A stretch of DNA of 64,000 nucleotides from CAADGY01 sp900696665 (GTDB lineage: Bacteria; Acidobacteriota; Terriglobia; Bryobacterales; Bryobacteraceae). The notes beneath the pieces were generated by a model. That model searched no databases and was not told the origin of the DNA. It saw nothing but the letters and a program-made list of their open reading frames with translations. Shown here piece by piece: positions 43,450-53,015 of this stretch. Positions within the stretch are counted from its first letter, which is position 1, and the number at the start of each line of letters is the position of its first letter. The stretch is taken from positions 1 through 64,000 of the forward strand of contig JAPSFM010000014.1 of NCBI GenBank assembly GCA_035063885.1, written 5' to 3'. A program made the position numbers and the translations under genes.

Positions 43450-43591
43450 CACCGCGCCCCCGCGGTAAGGACGTCTCTGGTAGTGGTCATCGAACCCGGG
43501 TCCCTCACTCTGGAATGCGCCGCTCCGGGCCGCGGAGACCACCCGGCATCATCAGCCGCGGCTCGCGCGTGAGCAAACGACCAATTCAGGC

Positions 43592-44803
43592 CTACTGCAC
43601 CATTCGCCGTTCTTTGCGCAGGAACGCCGGGACATCCAACTCATCCGCTGGCTCGGATTCGGGCGTGAAGAACTCCTGCTGCTCTTCCCTCTGTGCCACA
43701 ACCGCCGCCTCTTCGGAGACAGACTCGACAAACACCGGTTCGGGTGCGGACGCGGCGGACGCCAACGGATCGGCGGCGGCCAGGTCTTTCGCCCGGCGGG
43801 CTATCGTAGGCAAACCTTCTCTTTCGAAACCAGTGGCGATGACGGTGATCTTGACAGAATCCTGCATCGCCTCATTCATGACGATACCGAAGCTGAGGTG
43901 AACCTCATCGTATTCGGCGGCGGCGCGAATGAGCATGCAGGCTTCGTTTACATCGTGCAATGTGAGTTGTGAAGAACCGGTGATGTTGACCAGCATTGCG
44001 CGGGCGCCTCGCACGCCACCCTCTTCCAGCAGAGGTGAGTTGATGGCCAGCCGCGCCGCTTCAACGGCAGCATTCTCCCCCTTCGCGGAGGCGGTTCCCA
44101 TCATCGCGAAGCCCATGCCCACCATGATGGTGCGGATATCCGAAAAATCGCGATTGATCAGGCCGGGCACGGTAATGATATCGCTAATACCCTGCACCGC
44201 CTGGCGCAGCACGTCGTCCGCATTCCGGAATGCATCGGCAACCGAGGTCCCTCTGGGGGCAAGCTCCAGCAGCCGGTCGTTGGGGATCTGGATCACGGTG
44301 TCCACCATGGAAGCCAGTTCGCTTAATCCGGCGTTCGCCTGCTTCATGCGGCGTGGCCCCTCAAAGCTGAAAGGCTTGGTGACCACGGCCACGGTGAGGG
44401 CATTCAATTCTTTCGCAAGCGAAGCCACCACGGGCGCGGCCCCCGTCCCGGTTCCGCCACCAAGCCCCGCGGTGATAAATACCATGTCGGCGCCTTCCAG
44501 AATTTCGATGATGCGCCCGGTATCTTCGAGCGCCGCCTCACGGCCGATGTTCGGGTCCGAGCCGGTTCCCAGACCGTTGGTCAGCTTCGTTCCGATCGCC
44601 AGTTTGTTGGGGACCGGGGATGCCATCAGTGCCTGCCTGTCCGTATTGAGCACGTAAAAGTCAACGCCACTCATTCCTTCCGCCATCATGCGCGCGACCG
44701 CATTGGAACCACCTCCGCCCACGCCTACCACCTTGGTGCGCGTGCCGAGCAGCGCCTCTTCCTGAATCTCGAACTTCAACGCGTCCAAACCCTTGTCTTC
44801 CAT
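43592..44803 (-). CDS. ftsZ: Cell division protein FtsZ
   Basis: Tubulin-like GTPase that forms the Z-ring; 403 residues, about normal. I choose the ATG at 44803, which has AGGAGGG four bases upstream and begins MEDKGLDALKFEIQ; the longer frame to 45232 runs through ftsA and is rejected. GVGGGGSNAV, the tubulin signature GGGTGTGAAP, and NVDFADVRT-type positions (NRDFSDIRTIM) are present. The tail is an acidic, variable spacer (EPVFVESVSEEAA) and a conserved C-terminal peptide DVPAFLRKERR, which binds FtsA. It ends the dcw run. Confidence 0.97.
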   Translation of the reverse strand: MEDKGLDALKFEIQEEALLGTRTKVVGVGGGGSNAVARMMAEGMSGVDFYVLNTDRQALMASPVPNKLAIGTKLTNGLGTGSDPNIGREAALEDTGRIIEILEGADMVFITAGLGGGTGTGAAPVVASLAKELNALTVAVVTKPFSFEGPRRMKQANAGLSELASMVDTVIQIPNDRLLELAPRGTSVADAFRNADDVLRQAVQGISDIITVPGLINRDFSDIRTIMVGMGFAMMGTASAKGENAAVEAARLAINSPLLEEGGVRGARAMLVNITGSSQLTLHDVNEACMLIRAAAEYDEVHLSFGIVMNEAMQDSVKITVIATGFEREGLPTIARRAKDLAAADPLASAASAPEPVFVESVSEEAAVVAQREEQQEFFTPESEPADELDVPAFLRKERRMVQ

Positions 44804-44811
44804 TTGCCCTC

Positions 44812-46008
44812 CTAGCGTAAAACCAGCCCGGCCAGACCGGGCGCCTTGCGTCTCAGATCTCTTCTGAGCTTCAATCGGGCCGAGTACATCGCCAGACCCG
44901 CAGCCACGGTCCACGCCGGCGTATCCAGGTATTCCGGCCAATCCTCGATGCCTACGGCGAGTCCATTGCGAGTCTGGCAATTGAGTTCCTTTTCCGCCAC
45001 GTCGCACATGCCGTTCAGCAGCGCACCCCCTCCGGCCAGCACGACACCCTCGAGCAGAGATTGTTCCATTCCCGTCCTCGCCAGCTCCCAGCGGATGTAG
45101 CGGAACAGCTCTTCGGCTCTGGCCTCCAGCACTTCGTTCAACTGGCGGCGGGTAGCTTCGCGGGGCGGTCTGCCTTCCGCACTCGGCAATTCGATGAGGC
45201 TGTTGTCCGACGTCAAGCCCAAAATCGCGCAACCGTATTCTTCTTTCAAATGGGCCGCATCTTCAAATGAGGTGCACAGGCACACGGCAACATCTTTAGT
45301 GAACCGCTCGCCGCCGATAGGCAGGCTGGACGCGCCGATCATAGCTTCCCCGTCGTACACCACAACCTCGGTAGACTGGTCTCCTATATCGACGACAGCG
45401 AGACCGCGGCAGCGGTCGTCCGGCAACGTGGCCGCGTAGGCCGCCGCCATGCCTTCAAAAATGGTCTCCTCCGCGGCCAGGTGCGCCTGGTGCAGCGCCG
45501 AGAGCAAAAACTGGTGTTCCTGAACCGCAGCGGTAATCACGTGAATGTTCGCCTCAATTCGCGAGCAGCGGATGCCCTTGGGATTTCGATAGCCCGCACG
45601 GCCATCGACAATAAAATCCTGCGGGCAAACCTGCAATAGCAGCCGGTCTTCCTGCAAGCGGATGCGGGTAGCGCGGTCGGCCGCGTAACCGAGGTCAGCC
45701 GGTTCCACCTCGCGCGGCCGTCCAAACTCGTAGATGCCGCGGCTGTTGGCTCCCTCGATGGCGGCGCCGCCAATGCCGACGACTGCCGATTCCACCTGCA
45801 CGCGAGCCATCGACTCGGCTTCCCGGACTGCCTCGACGATGGATTGAGAGACCGTATCCTGGTCGGCAACGCGGCCCTTCGCCCAGCCTCGCGAACAGGA
45901 TTCGCCGAAGCCGATCAACCGCAACTGCTCATGATCGATACGGCAAATGACACAACGCGTCCGCCAGCTCCCGGGGTCGATCCCGACCGCCAGCAGAGGC
46001 TTACCCAT
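44812..46008 (-). CDS. ftsA: Cell division protein FtsA
   Basis: Actin-like ATPase that tethers FtsZ to the membrane. 398 residues; phosphate-binding loops are AVGIDPGSWRTRCV and VVDIGDQSTEVVVYDG, and an adenine-binding VLAGGGALLNG. The C-terminus (LKLRRDLRRKAPGLAGLVLR) is an amphipathic helix that would bind the inner membrane. It starts inside the ftsQ end (8-base overlap) and stops 8 bases before the ftsZ start. Order ftsQ-ftsA-ftsZ is the standard one. Confidence 0.95.
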   Translation of the reverse strand: MGKPLLAVGIDPGSWRTRCVICRIDHEQLRLIGFGESCSRGWAKGRVADQDTVSQSIVEAVREAESMARVQVESAVVGIGGAAIEGANSRGIYEFGRPREVEPADLGYAADRATRIRLQEDRLLLQVCPQDFIVDGRAGYRNPKGIRCSRIEANIHVITAAVQEHQFLLSALHQAHLAAEETIFEGMAAAYAATLPDDRCRGLAVVDIGDQSTEVVVYDGEAMIGASSLPIGGERFTKDVAVCLCTSFEDAAHLKEEYGCAILGLTSDNSLIELPSAEGRPPREATRRQLNEVLEARAEELFRYIRWELARTGMEQSLLEGVVLAGGGALLNGMCDVAEKELNCQTRNGLAVGIEDWPEYLDTPAWTVAAGLAMYSARLKLRRDLRRKAPGLAGLVLR

Positions 46009-46849
46009 TCCCTGCTCCTCCCACTACGGTAATTCGATCCTCGATTCGTAAATCGAACATAACTGCTTGGGGAAACCTTGTCCGGATCTCCGGATAATGC
46101 TTTTCGAAGTTTTTCAGTTTCCCGGCAAAATCCGCGCCGCCCAGCATCAGCACCACTACACCTTCATCCACCTGCCAAGTCGCTTTCAAATTGCCCGGGT
46201 CCTCAACGTCGACCTCGGACAACTTTGCGCCCAGCGGTCCGATCTCCTTAAAGAACTTGAGGCATTTCCGGATCCGCTGCCGCCGGCTTTCCAGCTCATC
46301 GTTAACCCCCATCCCGGCTACCACGGGCAGGTGAAAGGAGACGCGTGGAGGCGGATCCAGAATGAACCCATCCGCGTCGATCAGGCGATAGCGGAACGGC
46401 TGCCGGCGGCCGGCGCGGACCGTCGTGAGAAATGCGACCGGCTCCCGCTCGCTGATGCGCACCACCAGGCCGTGAGGCCAGATGCGCGATACACTCGCTT
46501 CCTTCACCCAACTCACCGCCAGCAGGTTTCTTCGGCGCTCCGCAAGGGGCACCAAATAGACGCTGCGGCCGAAATCCGGTGCAAATACCTGCATGAGGCG
46601 ACCTTTCGACGCGTGCGAAATCCCTTCGATCCGGAGACCGGGCGCATCTTCGCCATACTCGGCCGGCGGCTCGAAGCGAAACCGCGGGGTCTCGATCAGA
46701 TACTGCTCGACACGTTGAAATGTGAACACGCCTCCGAAAACCGCGGACATGGATATCAGACCTGGCAGGAAATATCTCCAGGCGCTTCTGGAACCGGCTT
46801 TCGAGACCGGTTTGCTAGGCACTCTGTCCTCCCTGGCCCGCTTCGGCAT
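46001..46849 (-). CDS. ftsQ: Cell division protein FtsQ
   Basis: Divisome scaffold of 282 residues. One N-terminal helix (about 25-45: WRYFLPGLISMSAVFGGVFTF), a POTRA domain (FRFEPPAEYGEDAPGLRIEGIS, about 55-130) and a beta domain follow, ending in FDLRIEDRITVV. It binds FtsL/FtsB and helps place FtsI and FtsW. The start lies 35 bases inside murC and the end overlaps ftsA by 8 bases, so translation is tightly coupled. Sequence is divergent, as usual for FtsQ; context and architecture carry the call. Confidence 0.88.
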   Translation of the reverse strand: MPKRAREDRVPSKPVSKAGSRSAWRYFLPGLISMSAVFGGVFTFQRVEQYLIETPRFRFEPPAEYGEDAPGLRIEGISHASKGRLMQVFAPDFGRSVYLVPLAERRRNLLAVSWVKEASVSRIWPHGLVVRISEREPVAFLTTVRAGRRQPFRYRLIDADGFILDPPPRVSFHLPVVAGMGVNDELESRRQRIRKCLKFFKEIGPLGAKLSEVDVEDPGNLKATWQVDEGVVVLMLGGADFAGKLKNFEKHYPEIRTRFPQAVMFDLRIEDRITVVGGAGNG

Positions 46850-48230
46850 TCAGCGCGTCTTTCCGCAGTCTTTCAAGCAACCGGTCACCCGCCTGCCAGA
46901 CGTTCCCGGCGCCGAGGGTCAGCACGGCATCACCTTCTTTCACCACCGCCGCGGCGGATGCCACCGCGCTGTCGATATCCGGCGTATACTCCACGCCCTT
47001 ATGTCCGAAAGCACGGAGGCGCTCCGCCAGAACTTCACCGCTTACCCCCTCAATGGGCCTTTCCGAAGCGGCATACACGTCCAGCACGCGCACCGTATCG
47101 GCGTTGTGAAACGAGCGGCCGAACTCGTCCATGAGATGCATGGTGCGGCTGTAGCGGTGCGGCTGAAAAATCACGTGAATCTGTGCGAAGCGGCACAGCC
47201 GCACCGCTTCGAGCGTCGCTCTGATTTCCGTCGGGTGGTGGCCGTAATCGTCGATAACGGTGACGCCGCGCTCTTTGCCGCGGACTTGAAACCGGCGGTC
47301 CACGCCGGAAAAACTTGCCAGCCCCGCGCGGATCACATCGGGTTCCACCTCGAGTTCCAGGCCCACCGCTACCGCGGCCGCCGCGTTGAGCACATTGTGA
47401 ATTCCCGGCACTCCAATGCTGAATGTCCCAAGATCCTGGCCGCGCAGGCGCAGCCGGAATTCACTGGAAAAATCGGCGCAGCAGACGTCGACTACCGCCA
47501 GGTCGGCCTGGGCACTGGTGCCGTAGGTCAACACACGCCGGTTCACCTCCGGCAGAATCTGCTGCACGTTCTCATCGTCCAGGCACAATATCGCCATGCC
47601 GTAAAACGGCACTTTGTTCACAAACTCGCAGAACGACGCGCGAATCTCTTCAATGGAGGAATAGTGATCGAGGTGTTCGCGATCGATATTGGTAACAATG
47701 GCGAGAATGGGAGCCAGCTTCAGGAACGATCCGTCGCTTTCATCGGATTCCACCACCAGGAAATCGCTGTGTCCCACACGGGCGTTCGATCCGCCCATGG
47801 TCGCCACCTTACCGCCCACCACCACCGTAGGATCGAGATTCGCTTGATTCAGAATGGTGGCCACCATCGAAGTGGTCGTGGTCTTTCCATGGCTCCCCGC
47901 GACTGCGATGCCGTACTTCAGGCGCATTAGCTCGGCCAGCATCTCTCCGCGGGGGATGATGGGAATGCCCAGCCGCTTCGCCTCCTGCACTTCCGGGTTG
48001 TTGGAGTTTACAGCGGAACTCACCACCAGCGCTTTCGCACCGCTCAAATTCTCGGGCGCATGCCCCTCGTAGACCGTTGCGCCCAACCCGGCCAGCCGCT
48101 CTGTAAGGGGGCTCAGCCTCAAGTCGGAACCGCTGATCTCGTATCCCAGGTTCAACAACACCTCAGCGATGCTGCTCATCCCGATACCACCGATTCCCGT
48201 AAAATGCAGATGCTGAGGTTTAAAAAACAT
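46815..48230 (-). CDS. murC: UDP-N-acetylmuramate--L-alanine ligase
   Basis: Adds L-alanine to UDP-MurNAc, the first Mur ligase step. 471 residues; HFTGIGGIGMSSIAEVL is the N-terminal Rossmann motif, GSHGKTTTTSM the ATP-binding loop, DESDGSFL and NIDREHLDHY follow, and QPHRYSRT lies in the C-terminal domain. murG is the next gene upstream, 90 bases away, and ftsQ starts inside murC. murB, which usually follows murC, is absent from the cluster. Confidence 0.96.
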   Translation of the reverse strand: MFFKPQHLHFTGIGGIGMSSIAEVLLNLGYEISGSDLRLSPLTERLAGLGATVYEGHAPENLSGAKALVVSSAVNSNNPEVQEAKRLGIPIIPRGEMLAELMRLKYGIAVAGSHGKTTTTSMVATILNQANLDPTVVVGGKVATMGGSNARVGHSDFLVVESDESDGSFLKLAPILAIVTNIDREHLDHYSSIEEIRASFCEFVNKVPFYGMAILCLDDENVQQILPEVNRRVLTYGTSAQADLAVVDVCCADFSSEFRLRLRGQDLGTFSIGVPGIHNVLNAAAAVAVGLELEVEPDVIRAGLASFSGVDRRFQVRGKERGVTVIDDYGHHPTEIRATLEAVRLCRFAQIHVIFQPHRYSRTMHLMDEFGRSFHNADTVRVLDVYAASERPIEGVSGEVLAERLRAFGHKGVEYTPDIDSAVASAAAVVKEGDAVLTLGAGNVWQAGDRLLERLRKDALNAEAGQGGQSA

Positions 48231-48320
48231 TTTACTACCGTATTGTTCCGGGTTTATCCGGGCGTGTCAACAATGTCGAAAAAAAACACGCGCGCTTACA
48301 CACCCGCCGTTGTTTGCGGC

Positions 48321-49385
48321 TCACGCCAACTCCTCCAGCAGATCCGCCGCCCGCTGCGCCGCGTGCGGCCGGGCCATCGAGCGGGCGGCGGCGCTCATAC
48401 TCTCAAGCACCCCAGGAGTGGAAGCAAGCCTCGTCACTTCCTTGAACAAATGCGCACCCGTCATATCGCGGTCGAGCACCAGCAGCGCAGCGCCCACCCG
48501 CGAAAATGCCTCCGCGTTTCGAAGCTGGTGCTGGTCGGCGGCAAACGGGAAGGGCGACAGGATGGAGGCTTTGCCCGCCGCGGCCAACTCCGATACGGCG
48601 CCCGCTCCCGCGCGGCAAACTACCAGGTCCGCCTCCGCGAAAGCCGCGGGCATATTGGCGATGAACGGCACGATTTCTCCTTCGAGGCCGGACCGCGCAA
48701 ACTCCGCGCGGATCTCCTCGAAAGCGTCCGGCCCGGTCTGGTGAACAATTCTGATCCGGATTCCAGATTCGCGAAACAGGCGCCAACTATCTCTCGCCGC
48801 CTGATTCAAGGTCCGGGCACCGCGGCTGCCTCCGGTGATCAACAGGCTGAACGTCTCTCCGACCGGCTTCGACGGCAACGAGAAGAACTCTTCCCTTACC
48901 GGCAACCCCGTGTGCATCGTGCGTCCGGCAGGGAAGTACCTTGCCGTCTCTTCGAAGTTCACCAACGCTTTCGTCACGAACCGTGCAATCCGGCGATTGG
49001 CAAAGCCCGGAATCGCGTTCGGCTCCATCAGCACCATGGGAATGCGGTGGAGCCACGCGGCGGCGGTAACCGGACCGCCGACATACCCGCCCAGGCTGAA
49101 AACCGCCGCCGCGCGGTAGCGCGAGATCAGACGGAACGCACGCAGAGTACTGATGGGCAACTGCCACAACGTTCGAAGAATCTGCCGGAACCCGACGCGA
49201 TTCAGGCCGCCAATTTCAATCCATTCGAGCGGAAACGATTCCGGAGGAACCAGCTTCGCCTCCAATCCCCGGCGCGTGCCCACGAATATGGGCGAGTGGC
49301 CCCGTTTCCGCAACTCGCGGGCGACAGCCAGCAGGGGAATGACGTGACCTCCGGTACCTCCACCCGCCATTAGAAAAACACTCAT
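48321..49385 (-). CDS. murG: UDP-GlcNAc:lipid I N-acetylglucosaminyltransferase MurG
   Basis: GT28 enzyme that turns lipid I into lipid II at the inner face of the membrane. 354 residues; GGGTGGHVIPLLAVA is the G-loop, the family motif ITGGSRGARTLN lies mid-protein, and VVCRAGAGAVSELAAAG contains the donor-binding region. It shares an ATGA overlap with ftsW and precedes murC. Length and motifs are normal. Confidence 0.96.
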   Translation of the reverse strand: MSVFLMAGGGTGGHVIPLLAVARELRKRGHSPIFVGTRRGLEAKLVPPESFPLEWIEIGGLNRVGFRQILRTLWQLPISTLRAFRLISRYRAAAVFSLGGYVGGPVTAAAWLHRIPMVLMEPNAIPGFANRRIARFVTKALVNFEETARYFPAGRTMHTGLPVREEFFSLPSKPVGETFSLLITGGSRGARTLNQAARDSWRLFRESGIRIRIVHQTGPDAFEEIRAEFARSGLEGEIVPFIANMPAAFAEADLVVCRAGAGAVSELAAAGKASILSPFPFAADQHQLRNAEAFSRVGAALLVLDRDMTGAHLFKEVTRLASTPGVLESMSAAARSMARPHAAQRAADLLEELA

Positions 49386-50524
49386 CCGGTATGTTCGCTG
49401 ACACTCAGCAGGATTCCAAGCGACATCAGCGTGCTGAGCAGTGAACTCCCCCCGTGACTGATCATGGGCAAGGGAATTCCTTTCGTCGGCACGAGGTCCA
49501 GCACAACACTCATATTGATCAACGCCTGAAACACAACCGTGACGGTTACGCTTAGTGCCAGGTAGCGTCCGAAATCATCCGGCGCAACGAAATAGAGGCG
49601 CAGCCCCCGCCAGAGAATAATCAGGAACGCAAACAACACTCCCGTGCATCCCCAGATACCGAGTTCTTCGCCGATCACGGCGTAAATAAAATCGGTGTGC
49701 GCTTCCGGTAGATACAGGATTTTCTGTTTGCCCTGCATAAGCCCGAGGCCGAGCGGACCGCCGGAGCCCAGGGCGATTTTCGACTGGCGCGCCTGGTAGC
49801 TGGGGTCGCGCGTGCTCAACGAGCTATGCGCATAGCTCTTAATGCGGCCCGCCGGATCGATTTTGTCGATCAGCTTGAACTCCGGATCCACGTAACCGAT
49901 GATCCGGCCAAGCCGGTAGGGCTTCGCCAGTATCGCAAACCCGGCCAATAGCACGCCGCCCGTCAGCGCCAGGACAAAGTACCTGCGCTTGAGCCCCGCC
50001 ACGTAGAAAACCGCGGCCCCCGTGACGGCGAGCACCGCTGCCGTGCCGAGATCGCCGACCAGCACCGTACCGGCAAGCAGCAGCAACGCCAGGCCCGCGG
50101 GCAACCACGTGTGCACGTTATTAATCGCAGCGGCTCTGCGGGTGATAAACCAGGCGAGAAAAATCGCCAGGGCCGGTTTGGCAAATTCCGACGGCTGAAG
50201 CGAAAGCGGTCCCACCCGGAGCCACCGGTGCGCGAGGGGGTCCAGAAAGATGACCGCGAGCAGCATCATCAGCACCAGTCCCATGGGCACAAAAGCCCAG
50301 TAGGGTGCGCTCAACAGCCGGTAATCTTTCCGTTTGAAGTACATCAATGCGCAAAAACCGACCAGCGCCCACGCCGCCTGACGCAATAGAAAGTAGTGGC
50401 TGGGCAGGTTGTATTTCAGCGTCGCGATCATGGACGACGCGCTGTAAATGATTACGAGCCCGAACGTCACCATCAGAATGACGGTGCAGAATAGTGTCCA
50501 ATCCGTCTTCAGGCGCTGCGCCAT
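49382..50524 (-). CDS. ftsW: Septal peptidoglycan glycosyltransferase FtsW
   Basis: SEDS-family polymerase that works with FtsI at the septum; about ten transmembrane helices. I start at the ATG at 50524, which shares one base with the murD TAA (TAATG) and has GGGGTGAG upstream; the longer frame to 50617 is rejected. 380 residues. FMLPLRWL-type stretches, the conserved LQPSEFAKPALAIF (extracytoplasmic loop) and HTDFIYAVIGEELG, and VPTKGIPLPMISHGGSS near the end, are the FtsW/RodA marks. FtsW rather than RodA because of dcw position. Confidence 0.95.
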   Translation of the reverse strand: MAQRLKTDWTLFCTVILMVTFGLVIIYSASSMIATLKYNLPSHYFLLRQAAWALVGFCALMYFKRKDYRLLSAPYWAFVPMGLVLMMLLAVIFLDPLAHRWLRVGPLSLQPSEFAKPALAIFLAWFITRRAAAINNVHTWLPAGLALLLLAGTVLVGDLGTAAVLAVTGAAVFYVAGLKRRYFVLALTGGVLLAGFAILAKPYRLGRIIGYVDPEFKLIDKIDPAGRIKSYAHSSLSTRDPSYQARQSKIALGSGGPLGLGLMQGKQKILYLPEAHTDFIYAVIGEELGIWGCTGVLFAFLIILWRGLRLYFVAPDDFGRYLALSVTVTVVFQALINMSVVLDLVPTKGIPLPMISHGGSSLLSTLMSLGILLSVSEHTG

Positions 50525-51879
50525 TAGCTCACCCCCGCCGATTCGAGCGAATGCACTATCTCTTTGAAAACTTTTCCGCGATGCTCGAAGCTCTCGAACT
50601 GATCGAAGCTCGCACACGCCGGCGCCAAAAGGACCGTGTCACCGGCGGATGCCCTTTCCACGGCGGCGTGCACCGCGGACTCCAACGTTCGGCAGCGGAT
50701 GACTGGCACCGCATTTCCCAGGTGTGACGCGATCTTGTCCGCCGCCGCACCGATCAAGAGCGCTGCGTGCGCCTTGCGGCGCAGCGGTTCGATGAGAGGG
50801 GTGTAATCGCTCCCTTTGTCCTTCCCGCCGAGAATGATCCAAAGCCCACCGTCGAAAGCGCCGATCGCCTTCAAAGTGGCATCTACGTTCGTGGCCTTGG
50901 AGTCATTGAAGAATTGTACACCGCCAATTTCGGCGGTGAATTCCAGCCGGTGCTCCACACCTGGGAAGCTCCGGACAGCTTGGGCAATCTGTTCGAGAGG
51001 GGCGCCTGCCACGTGAGTGGCGCCGGCGGCAGCCATTACATTCTCAATATTGTGGCGTCCGCGAAGCGGAATCCCCCTCGCCTCCATCCAGGGCTTGCCC
51101 TCGAAGAAAACGACTGATCCATCAAAGGACCAGCCGGCTTCCGTCCGCCGGCTCCCTCGAAACCACACCAGCCGGCTCCGGATGGAATCCGCGAACGCGG
51201 CACAGGTGGCGTCATCCGCATTCAGCACGGCATAATCCTGGGCGGTCTGATTCACCAGAAGGCGCCCCTTGGCTTGGACGTACGCTTCCATGGTGTGGTG
51301 CCGGTCCAGGTGATCCGGCGTCAGATTGGTGATCACTGCGATTTGGGCGCGGAACCGGTCAACCGTCTCCAGTTGAAAACTGGAGAGTTCGAGTACGTTC
51401 CACTGCCCTTCGCGGGAGTTGCCGGCCATGGAGGTGGGTGCCGTGCCGATGTTGCCTCCCACCTGCACCGCGATGCCACACTCCCGTAGAATGTGTCCCG
51501 CCAGCGCAGTCGTAGTTGTCTTCCCGTTCGATCCGGTGATCCCGAGCGTCTTTCCCTGCAGGTACCACCCGGCCAGCTCCACTTCCCCGATAACGGGTGT
51601 CCCCCGGCGGCGTGCCTGTTCGAGCAGATCCAGGTCCATGGGTACACCCGGAGAAATGACGATCAGGTCGCAGGCCTCAAATGCCGCTGGGCTCTGAAGG
51701 ATAAATGGGACGTCCAGGGATGCAAGCTCCTGTTGCACGCCGTGCAGGCTTTCCATCGGCTTGGCATCCGTGGCCCGCACATGGGCGCCGTGCTGCACCA
51801 GCAGCCGCGCCGCGGCAAGACCGGACCGCGCCATGCCCACCACCAATACGTTCGAGCCCTTCAATTCCATTCGCGTCAT
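50524..51879 (-). CDS. murD: UDP-MurNAc-L-alanine--D-glutamate ligase
   Basis: Adds D-glutamate to UDP-MurNAc-L-Ala. The ATG at 51879 makes an ATGA overlap with the mraY stop, giving 451 residues; the frame open to 51963 runs into mraY. VVGMARSGLAAARLL, the ATP loop GSNGKTTTTALAG, ITNLTPDHLDRH, FNDSKATNVDAT (the MurD-specific motif) and ILGGKDKGSDY are all seen. It is followed at once by ftsW. Confidence 0.96.
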   Translation of the reverse strand: MTRMELKGSNVLVVGMARSGLAAARLLVQHGAHVRATDAKPMESLHGVQQELASLDVPFILQSPAAFEACDLIVISPGVPMDLDLLEQARRRGTPVIGEVELAGWYLQGKTLGITGSNGKTTTTALAGHILRECGIAVQVGGNIGTAPTSMAGNSREGQWNVLELSSFQLETVDRFRAQIAVITNLTPDHLDRHHTMEAYVQAKGRLLVNQTAQDYAVLNADDATCAAFADSIRSRLVWFRGSRRTEAGWSFDGSVVFFEGKPWMEARGIPLRGRHNIENVMAAAGATHVAGAPLEQIAQAVRSFPGVEHRLEFTAEIGGVQFFNDSKATNVDATLKAIGAFDGGLWIILGGKDKGSDYTPLIEPLRRKAHAALLIGAAADKIASHLGNAVPVIRCRTLESAVHAAVERASAGDTVLLAPACASFDQFESFEHRGKVFKEIVHSLESAGVS

Positions 51880-53009
51880 CTCAGCTTCAGGGTTGTGAGC
51901 GCGAACAGCGCCATGACGAGCCCGAGAATCCAGAACCGGGCGATAATCTTCGACTCCTGCCAACCGAGTGCTTCGAAATGATGATGCAGGGGAGCCATCT
52001 TGAAGACACGTTTACCGCGTATTTTGAAGCTGCCCACCTGGATGATGACCGACAGCGCCTCCAGCACAAATACGCCGCCAATGAAGATCAACAGGATTTC
52101 CTGCTTGATCAACACCGCGATCAGCGCAAGCCCTCCTCCAAGAGCGAGCGATCCCACGTCGCCCATGAAAATTTCCGCCGGGTGCGCGTTGTACCAGAGG
52201 AAGCCGATGGATGCGCCGGTCATGGCCCCGCAGAACACGGCCAACTCCGACGCACCCGGCAGCCTCGCAATTTCGAGATAGGTGGCAAATTCGCGGTGCC
52301 CGCTCACATAGGTGAGCACCGTCATGGCGCCGGCGGCGATGATCATCAGCCCGATCGCCAGACCATCCAGCCCATCCGTGAGATTCACCGCGTTCGACGA
52401 ACCAACCAGGACCACGACCATAAACAGAAAGAAGAAAATGAATGCCAGCGGATAGGTCCACGGGTTGGCAAGAAACTCGTCGATGAGGAGATCGGGTTTG
52501 AACTGCTTGAAAAACGGCATATTGATCTCGGTGGAATACATGCCGTAGGAATGCAGCACCAGCAGCCAGAAACCGATGACCAGCGCCACCAGAACCTGCA
52601 ACCCGAACTTCTGCTTCCCGCTGAGCCCAAGGTTGCGCATCCTGCGTATTTTCGTGTAGTCGTCGTAGAACCCGATGGCGGCGAAGCTCAACAACCCAAA
52701 CAGCGCGATCCACACATATTGGTTCGACAGGTTGGTCCACAGCATCGTGGGAACCACAATCGAGATGACAATCAGGACGCCCCCCATTGTTGGCGTTCCA
52801 GCCTTCTTCTGATGGGACTTGGGACCTTCCTCCCTAATGTGCTGTCCGATTTCAAATTCCCTCAGCTTCGAGATCAGCCACGGACCTAGCACCACGCACA
52901 GAAACAGGGCGGTAAGGCTCGCGAAGGCTACGCGGATAGTGGCGTACTGGAAAATGCGAAACGGGCTGAAGTAAGAAAAGAGCCGTTCATATAGAAGCCA
53001 GTAAAGCAT
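51876..53009 (-). CDS. mraY: Phospho-N-acetylmuramoyl-pentapeptide transferase
   Basis: Integral membrane enzyme that links UDP-MurNAc-pentapeptide to undecaprenyl phosphate, forming lipid I. 377 residues with about ten helices. Catalytic and substrate motifs are HQKKAGTPTMGG, GFYDDYTK (Asp pair), NLTDGLDGLAIG and GDVGSLALGG, and HHHFEALGW at the C-terminus. It starts 6 bases after murF ends and overlaps murD by 4 bases. Confidence 0.97.
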   Translation of the reverse strand: MLYWLLYERLFSYFSPFRIFQYATIRVAFASLTALFLCVVLGPWLISKLREFEIGQHIREEGPKSHQKKAGTPTMGGVLIVISIVVPTMLWTNLSNQYVWIALFGLLSFAAIGFYDDYTKIRRMRNLGLSGKQKFGLQVLVALVIGFWLLVLHSYGMYSTEINMPFFKQFKPDLLIDEFLANPWTYPLAFIFFFLFMVVVLVGSSNAVNLTDGLDGLAIGLMIIAAGAMTVLTYVSGHREFATYLEIARLPGASELAVFCGAMTGASIGFLWYNAHPAEIFMGDVGSLALGGGLALIAVLIKQEILLIFIGGVFVLEALSVIIQVGSFKIRGKRVFKMAPLHHHFEALGWQESKIIARFWILGLVMALFALTTLKLR

Positions 53010-53015
53010 CTGGTG

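Noticed and set aside
43450..43591. Possible terminator between the aldo/keto reductase and ftsZ
   Set aside because: GC-rich inverted segments exist, but no T-run follows on either strand.
44804..45232. N-terminal extension of the ftsZ frame
   Set aside because: It runs through ftsA in another frame; the ATG at 44803 has a strong ribosome site and the normal FtsZ start.
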